9,993 nucleotides of DNA. It comes from Bacteroidales bacterium. GTDB lineage: Bacteria; Bacteroidota; Bacteroidia; Bacteroidales; WCHB1-69. Below are positions 7,025 to 9,993 of this stretch, piece by piece. The notes below the pieces were generated by a model. That model saw nothing but the letters and a program-made list of their open reading frames with translations, was not told the origin of the DNA and did not search any database. Location: contig JAQUGA010000085.1 of assembly GCA_028684405.1 (NCBI GenBank), positions 1-9,993 of the forward strand. Direction: 5' to 3'. A program made the translations under genes and the position numbers. Numbering within the stretch: position 1 is the first letter of the stretch; each line of letters opens with the position of its first letter.

Positions 7025-7320
7025 ATGAATAGCATCACATCCGAAAAATACATTTGAAACTGCCCTTGTACAATCACTTGTAGAACAAGGTGGTACACAT
7101 AAGGTAATGCAGAAGATTACAGCAAAGAACTGGGAATGTTTAAATATGAAGTGATTGCCTTTTTGCAAACATCTCAACCCAAAAGATGGGCTAAAATCTC
7201 TGCCATTCACGGAGCCGATACCGATAATAGAATTATACAGCGCCTATACAAAGAACTCGATTTAAGAGGCAGTTTGGATGTGCTCAGAAATAGTTTTTAG
7301 ATTATGGTGTACATTTTAAA
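7025..7320 (+). pseudogene. hsdR: Frameshifted 5' remnant of type I restriction endonuclease subunit HsdR
   Basis: Three overlapping frames together spell the first 100 or so residues of HsdR, the motor and nuclease subunit of type I restriction enzymes. ATG at 7025 gives MNSITSEK. An extra T at 7049 moves the frame, which otherwise stops at TGA 7055-7057. TFETALVQSLVEQGG then follows (7050-7094). A lost base near 7091-7094 and a TAA at 7100-7102 (likely from CAA) precede GNAEDYSKELGMFKYEVI, AFLQTSQPKRWAKISAIHGA and DTDNRIIQRLYKELDLRG (7103 on), then SLDVLRNSF. A shift in the T-run at 7294-7298 avoids a TAG at 7298-7300 and restores DYGVHFK. Homology ends in an A-run near 7320. The nuclease (PD-ExK) and helicase domains, which should fill about 2.5-3 kb more, are absent. 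Several lesions plus a truncation make sequencing error an unlikely cause. It cannot encode a functional subunit. Confidence 0.88.
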
Positions 7321-7500
7321 AAAAAATTAGATCGATTGTCTGAGTTGAAATACACACTTTTTTGAACACTACCTGAAAATCAATTCGTCCTGGACATTGA
7401 GCGGAGCCGAAATGTAGGATTGAGGAGAAAAATTGATAGAAGCAATTTACGCCAAAACAATACTTTATTATTTTATCGAACAATAGTGATATTGAACTAC
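7321..7500. other. Gene-free tail between the hsdR break and the kinase gene
   Basis: After the A-run that ends the hsdR homology, I see no coding signal on either strand up to the kinase stop at 7501. The stretch contains the palindromic element at 7389-7418 and nothing else I can name. Confidence 0.5.
7389..7418. repeat. REP-like palindromic element
   Basis: CCT-GG-ACATT-GAG-CGG-AG-CCG-AA-ATGT-AGG folds back on itself. ACATT pairs with AATGT, CGG with CCG, and the outer CCT with AGG across a two-base bulge. The core resembles the short GC-rich dispersed palindromes (reading TTCGGCTCCGCTCA on the other strand) that I recall in Bacteroidota and other bacteria between genes. A further inverted pair, ATCAATT/AATTGAT, encloses it at 7379-7385 and 7431-7437. 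It lies between two convergently oriented units (hsdR remnant and kinase gene), so it may also act as a terminator. The class is inferred from appearance; a second copy is not present in this window. Confidence 0.5.
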
Positions 7501-9156
7501 CTAATATCTAAAACTGCTTCCGCCAAAAAACTCGCGAAGAATGGAAGTAGGTGGAATGTCTTCTTCTGAAATAAGTTTGAAATAGGATAGAAACTTGAGA
7601 AGTCTGACTGCTTCTGCATATTCTGGTTCACTTTCGGGAACTTCTCTTAAAATGGGTTCAGCATACTGTTTCAAAATTCCCAATTCGGCCAATAAGGCTG
7701 AATTAAACATGATGTCGGCATTTTCCTGAAAGGGGAAAATCCATTTGTCTTCACCTTTTCTAACACTTTGCCAGCGGCGTAAGGTCTCCAAAGCACTGTA
7801 GCCACGATAGCGATAATCGCGTACCATGCGACGAATCAGACGATTGTCGGTAGTCGGAATGGGGTTTTGTGAATCAATAGAAATTTGAGTTAGTGCCGAA
7901 ACGAAAATTTTATATTTTAAAGAATCATCAACTTTTTCCGTTAATTTAGGGTTTAATCCATGAATGCCCTCAATGATTAAAATAGAATTGTCTTGAAGTT
8001 TCAAGGTGTTGCCTAAAAATTGTTTTTCCCCTGTGTTAAAATCAAAAGTTGGAACATTAACCTCTTCACCATTAAGAAGTTGGAGAAGTTGTTCGTTAAA
8101 AAGTTTCAAGTCTAATGCTTCCAAACATTCAAAATCGTAATGTCCATTTTCGTCTTTAGGAGTATGTTCACGGTCGACAAAATAATTATCTACCGATAGT
8201 AAAACGGGCTTGTGACCAAAAATCTCCAAATGAACGGATAAACGTTTGCTAAAGGTAGTCTTTCCTGATGAGGAAGGACCGCTGACCAAAACCACCTTAA
8301 CATCTTTTCTGGCGTTAATTTCATCGGCAATGCTGCCCAGTTTTTTCTCATGCAAAGTTTCCGAAATTTTTATCAAATTTGGAATTTGATGGTTTACAAT
8401 GGCATTGTTGATGTCGCCAACATAAGAAACACCCAAAATGTCAACCCATTTTTTATGTTCTTGAAAAATTTGAAATAATTTCGATTGGGCGTTGATTCCT
8501 GAGGTTTTTTGCGGATTGTATCGGCTCGGACCTTGAAGTAATAATCCATTGTGAAATGGAGTTAAATTAAATACATTAATGTAGGATGTTGAGGGGGCCA
8601 AATAGCCATAATAGTAATTAATGGCGTCATCGAGTTGATAAACAGAAGTATATAAAAGTGTACGGAAGCTAAATAGTAGTTTCTTATCAGGTAAATTGTG
8701 ATTGGTATAAATTTCAATAGCATCTTTAGTCAGTATTTCAGAGCGTTTGAAAGGAATGTCTGCTTCCACAATTTCCTGCATTCGTTTCAATAGTTTAAGA
8801 CTCAGTTCACCATTTACAATACCGCCGGTATTCTCTACTTCGCAAAATTTACCCCCCGAAATGGAGTGACAAATTTTTAAAGTAGCTTCTGGATATAAGT
8901 CTTTAACGGCTTTGTATAAAATAAAACTAAGCGAACGGAGATACATTTGGTATCCTACAAAATGCGTTACATCAATAAATTGAATGATTTTGGGATTAAA
9001 TACCTGATAATCCAGTTCTCTGGCTTTGTTGTTTACCAAAGCACCGATGATTGGATATTTTAAATTGATCTCTATGTCTGCCGCAATTTCCGACAATCGA
9101 GTTCCAACAGGGTAATGTAATATCTTATTATCGAGATTTTTGCAAATAATTTCCAT
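7501..9156 (-). CDS. Nucleoside kinase (uridine-kinase-like) with ThrRS-like N-terminus
   Basis: A 551-residue cytosolic protein of a family usually annotated 'nucleoside kinase'. Residues 1-62 form a TGS-like domain (YPVGTRLSEIA). Residues 65-200 resemble the second additional (editing-type) domain of threonyl-tRNA synthetase: LYKAVKDLYPEATLKICHSI, then KFCEV. The HxxxH metal site expected there is not conserved: YQMYLRSLSFIL stands in its place. The C-terminal half is a P-loop kinase of the uridine kinase/phosphoribulokinase group. It has Walker A GPSSSGKTT (293-301), SVDNYFVDRE (321-330), YDFECLEALDL (340-350), LIIEGIHGLN (393-402) and a basic lid NRLIRRMVRDYRYRG (438-452). Phosphorylation of a pyrimidine nucleoside is the expected reaction, but the substrate is not certain. 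The conserved architecture and intact P-loop suggest it is active. Its stop lies about 180 bases beyond the hsdR remnant on the opposite strand. The start is the first ATG giving the TGS domain. Confidence 0.88.
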   Translation of the reverse strand: MEIICKNLDNKILHYPVGTRLSEIAADIEINLKYPIIGALVNNKARELDYQVFNPKIIQFIDVTHFVGYQMYLRSLSFILYKAVKDLYPEATLKICHSISGGKFCEVENTGGIVNGELSLKLLKRMQEIVEADIPFKRSEILTKDAIEIYTNHNLPDKKLLFSFRTLLYTSVYQLDDAINYYYGYLAPSTSYINVFNLTPFHNGLLLQGPSRYNPQKTSGINAQSKLFQIFQEHKKWVDILGVSYVGDINNAIVNHQIPNLIKISETLHEKKLGSIADEINARKDVKVVLVSGPSSSGKTTFSKRLSVHLEIFGHKPVLLSVDNYFVDREHTPKDENGHYDFECLEALDLKLFNEQLLQLLNGEEVNVPTFDFNTGEKQFLGNTLKLQDNSILIIEGIHGLNPKLTEKVDDSLKYKIFVSALTQISIDSQNPIPTTDNRLIRRMVRDYRYRGYSALETLRRWQSVRKGEDKWIFPFQENADIMFNSALLAELGILKQYAEPILREVPESEPEYAEAVRLLKFLSYFKLISEEDIPPTSILREFFGGSSFRY

Positions 9157-9173
9157 ATTGTTTTTTGTAAAAA

Positions 9174-9181
9174 TAAATGTA
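9174..9181 (-). promoter_or_regulatory. Possible -7 element for the nucleoside kinase gene
   Basis: On the minus strand TACATTTA matches the Bacteroidota TAnnTTTG consensus in seven of eight positions. It sits 17 bases before the kinase ATG, giving a very short leader. No good -33 TTTG is seen upstream. The kinase may instead be read through from the sigma-54 regulator, which ends 106 bases upstream on the same strand. Confidence 0.3.
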
Positions 9182-9262
9182 TGATGTACTAAAATAAATT
9201 AAATCTTGCTTTAATGTAAATTTTCACATTTTTTAAATATATCATGAACCATATTTAATGAA

Positions 9263-9993
9263 CTATTGTTTTTTGGTAAATGGAGCTGCATACTTTAATA
9301 TATCAGAACCTGTAATCTTTTTATCACAAAGAATAACCAAACGTTCAATTACGTTTCGTAGCTCACGAATATTACCTGTCCAATTGATTTTTTGCAATTC
9401 ATCGATGGCATCTTCGGTAATCTCCATTCTGAGTTTCCCTTGAGTATTACAGATGTCCTCAATAAAATGCTCTGTCAAAAGGGGAATGTCTTCAATTCTT
9501 TCGTTCAGCGAAGGTACATGGATGAGAATGACACTTAAACGGTGGTATAAATCTTCTCTAAATCGTTTGTTTTCAATCTCTTCCAATAGGTTTTTATTGG
9601 TCGCAGCAATTACGCGAACATCAATATTTATCTCCTTTTCTCCTCCAACTCGACTGATTTTGTTTTCTTGAAGAGCCCGCAGAACTTTAGCCTGAGCAGA
9701 TAAACTCATATCGCCAATTTCGTCCAAAAAAAGTGTTCCTCCGCTCGCCAATTCAAAATTCCCCTTTTTCTGCTTAATAGCGGAAGTAAAAGAGCCTTTT
9801 TCGTGTCCAAAAAGCTCACTTTCAATAAGCTCTGATGGGATTGCAGCACAGTTTACTTCAATAAATGCTTGGTTTGATCGATTGCTTTTTTCGTGAAGCC
9901 AATGTGCCAACAACTCTTTTCCAGTTCCATTTTCGCCAGTAATCAAAACACGTGCATCGGTTGTGGCAACCCTTTCAATCATATTTTTAATGT
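9263..9993 (-). CDS. Sigma-54-dependent response regulator, AAA+ portion (partial at right edge)
   Basis: An NtrC-family AAA+ activator that would remodel sigma-54 RNA polymerase. The frame stays open to the window edge. The codons before the internal ATG at 9982 read I-K-N, continuing the family pattern, so the true start is outside. Visible motifs, numbered from that ATG: Walker A GENGTGKE (16-23), NCAAIPSELIESELFGHEKG (44-63), Walker B GGTLFLDEIGD (81-91), RVIAATNKN (123-131), arginine-finger region FREDLYHRL (141-149) and sensor II WTGNIRELRNVIERL (201-215). The sigma-contacting loop, normally GAFTGA, reads GSFTSA (63-68). The protein ends 24 residues after sensor II, so the Fis-type helix-turn-helix is missing. 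This matches a Bacteroidota subgroup of roughly 390 residues with a receiver domain in front. The receiver is inferred and not visible here. The kinase gene follows on the same strand. Confidence 0.9.
   Translation of the reverse strand, partial: IKNMIERVATTDARVLITGENGTGKELLAHWLHEKSNRSNQAFIEVNCAAIPSELIESELFGHEKGSFTSAIKQKKGNFELASGGTLFLDEIGDMSLSAQAKVLRALQENKISRVGGEKEINIDVRVIAATNKNLLEEIENKRFREDLYHRLSVILIHVPSLNERIEDIPLLTEHFIEDICNTQGKLRMEITEDAIDELQKINWTGNIRELRNVIERLVILCDKKITGSDILKYAAPFTKKQ

Noticed and set aside
7001..7210. 69-codon open frame on the minus strand
   Set aside because: It lies antisense to the hsdR remnant, whose protein-level match on the plus strand explains the sequence. The minus-strand translation has no recognisable features.
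7025..7320. Frameshifts as sequencing or assembly error only
   Set aside because: At least three lesions occur within 300 bases, one includes a probable nonsense substitution, and the gene is also truncated. All neighbouring genes read cleanly over long frames.
7501..9156. Threonyl-tRNA synthetase
   Set aside because: The TGS and editing-like domains are present, but the catalytic class II synthetase core is absent and a P-loop kinase takes its place.
9213..9230. AATGT...ACATT dyad as a terminator for the sigma-54 regulator
   Set aside because: The stem is only five A/T-rich pairs with an eight-base loop, which is too weak to separate from chance in this composition.

Overview
The window looks like a chromosomal segment of a Bacteroidota bacterium (Bacteroidales/Marinilabiliales-like; the genus cannot be read from sequence alone). 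The reasons are the AT-rich composition, the lack of strong Shine-Dalgarno sites, promoter-like sequences of the Bacteroidota type (TAnnTTTG), and gene families typical of that phylum. These include a DUF4293 membrane protein, a TGS-linked uridine-kinase-like nucleoside kinase, and a sigma-54 activator that ends without a Fis-type DNA-binding domain.

Layout, left to right. (1) 1-1378 (+): the last 24 codons of umuD, then a complete umuC two bases later, giving a umuDC lesion-bypass operon. It ends at a hairpin near 1389-1420. (2) 4063-1465 (-): a tight three-gene run of a LEA-like lipoprotein, a DUF4293 four-helix membrane protein, and the bifunctional NAD(P)HX repair enzyme Nnr. (3) 4255-4965 (+): a YebC/TACO1-family protein, divergent from that run, with promoter-like sites for both directions in the 4064-4254 gap. 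(4) 4966-7500 (+): the remains of a type I restriction-modification locus. Only the last 26 codons of the specificity subunit hsdS survive (5186-5266). They are followed 13 bases later by an intact 545-codon AlbA_2/Schlafen-type plus GHKL-ATPase protein (5280-6917). About 100 codons from the start of hsdR then remain (7025-7320), with several frameshifts and stops. No hsdM is present. (5) 9156-7501 (-): a nucleoside kinase fused to a threonyl-tRNA-synthetase-like N-terminus. (6) 9993-9263 (-): the AAA+ part of a sigma-54-dependent regulator that runs off the right edge.

The outer genes are housekeeping or stress genes. The accessory material is the eroded type I locus between yebC and the kinase gene. 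Its most interesting feature is that the associated ATPase/AlbA_2 gene is open over its full length while both flanking restriction genes are wrecked. It may be an orphan with its own role, or simply the last part of the locus to decay. I see no rRNA, tRNA, CRISPR array or recognisable transposase.
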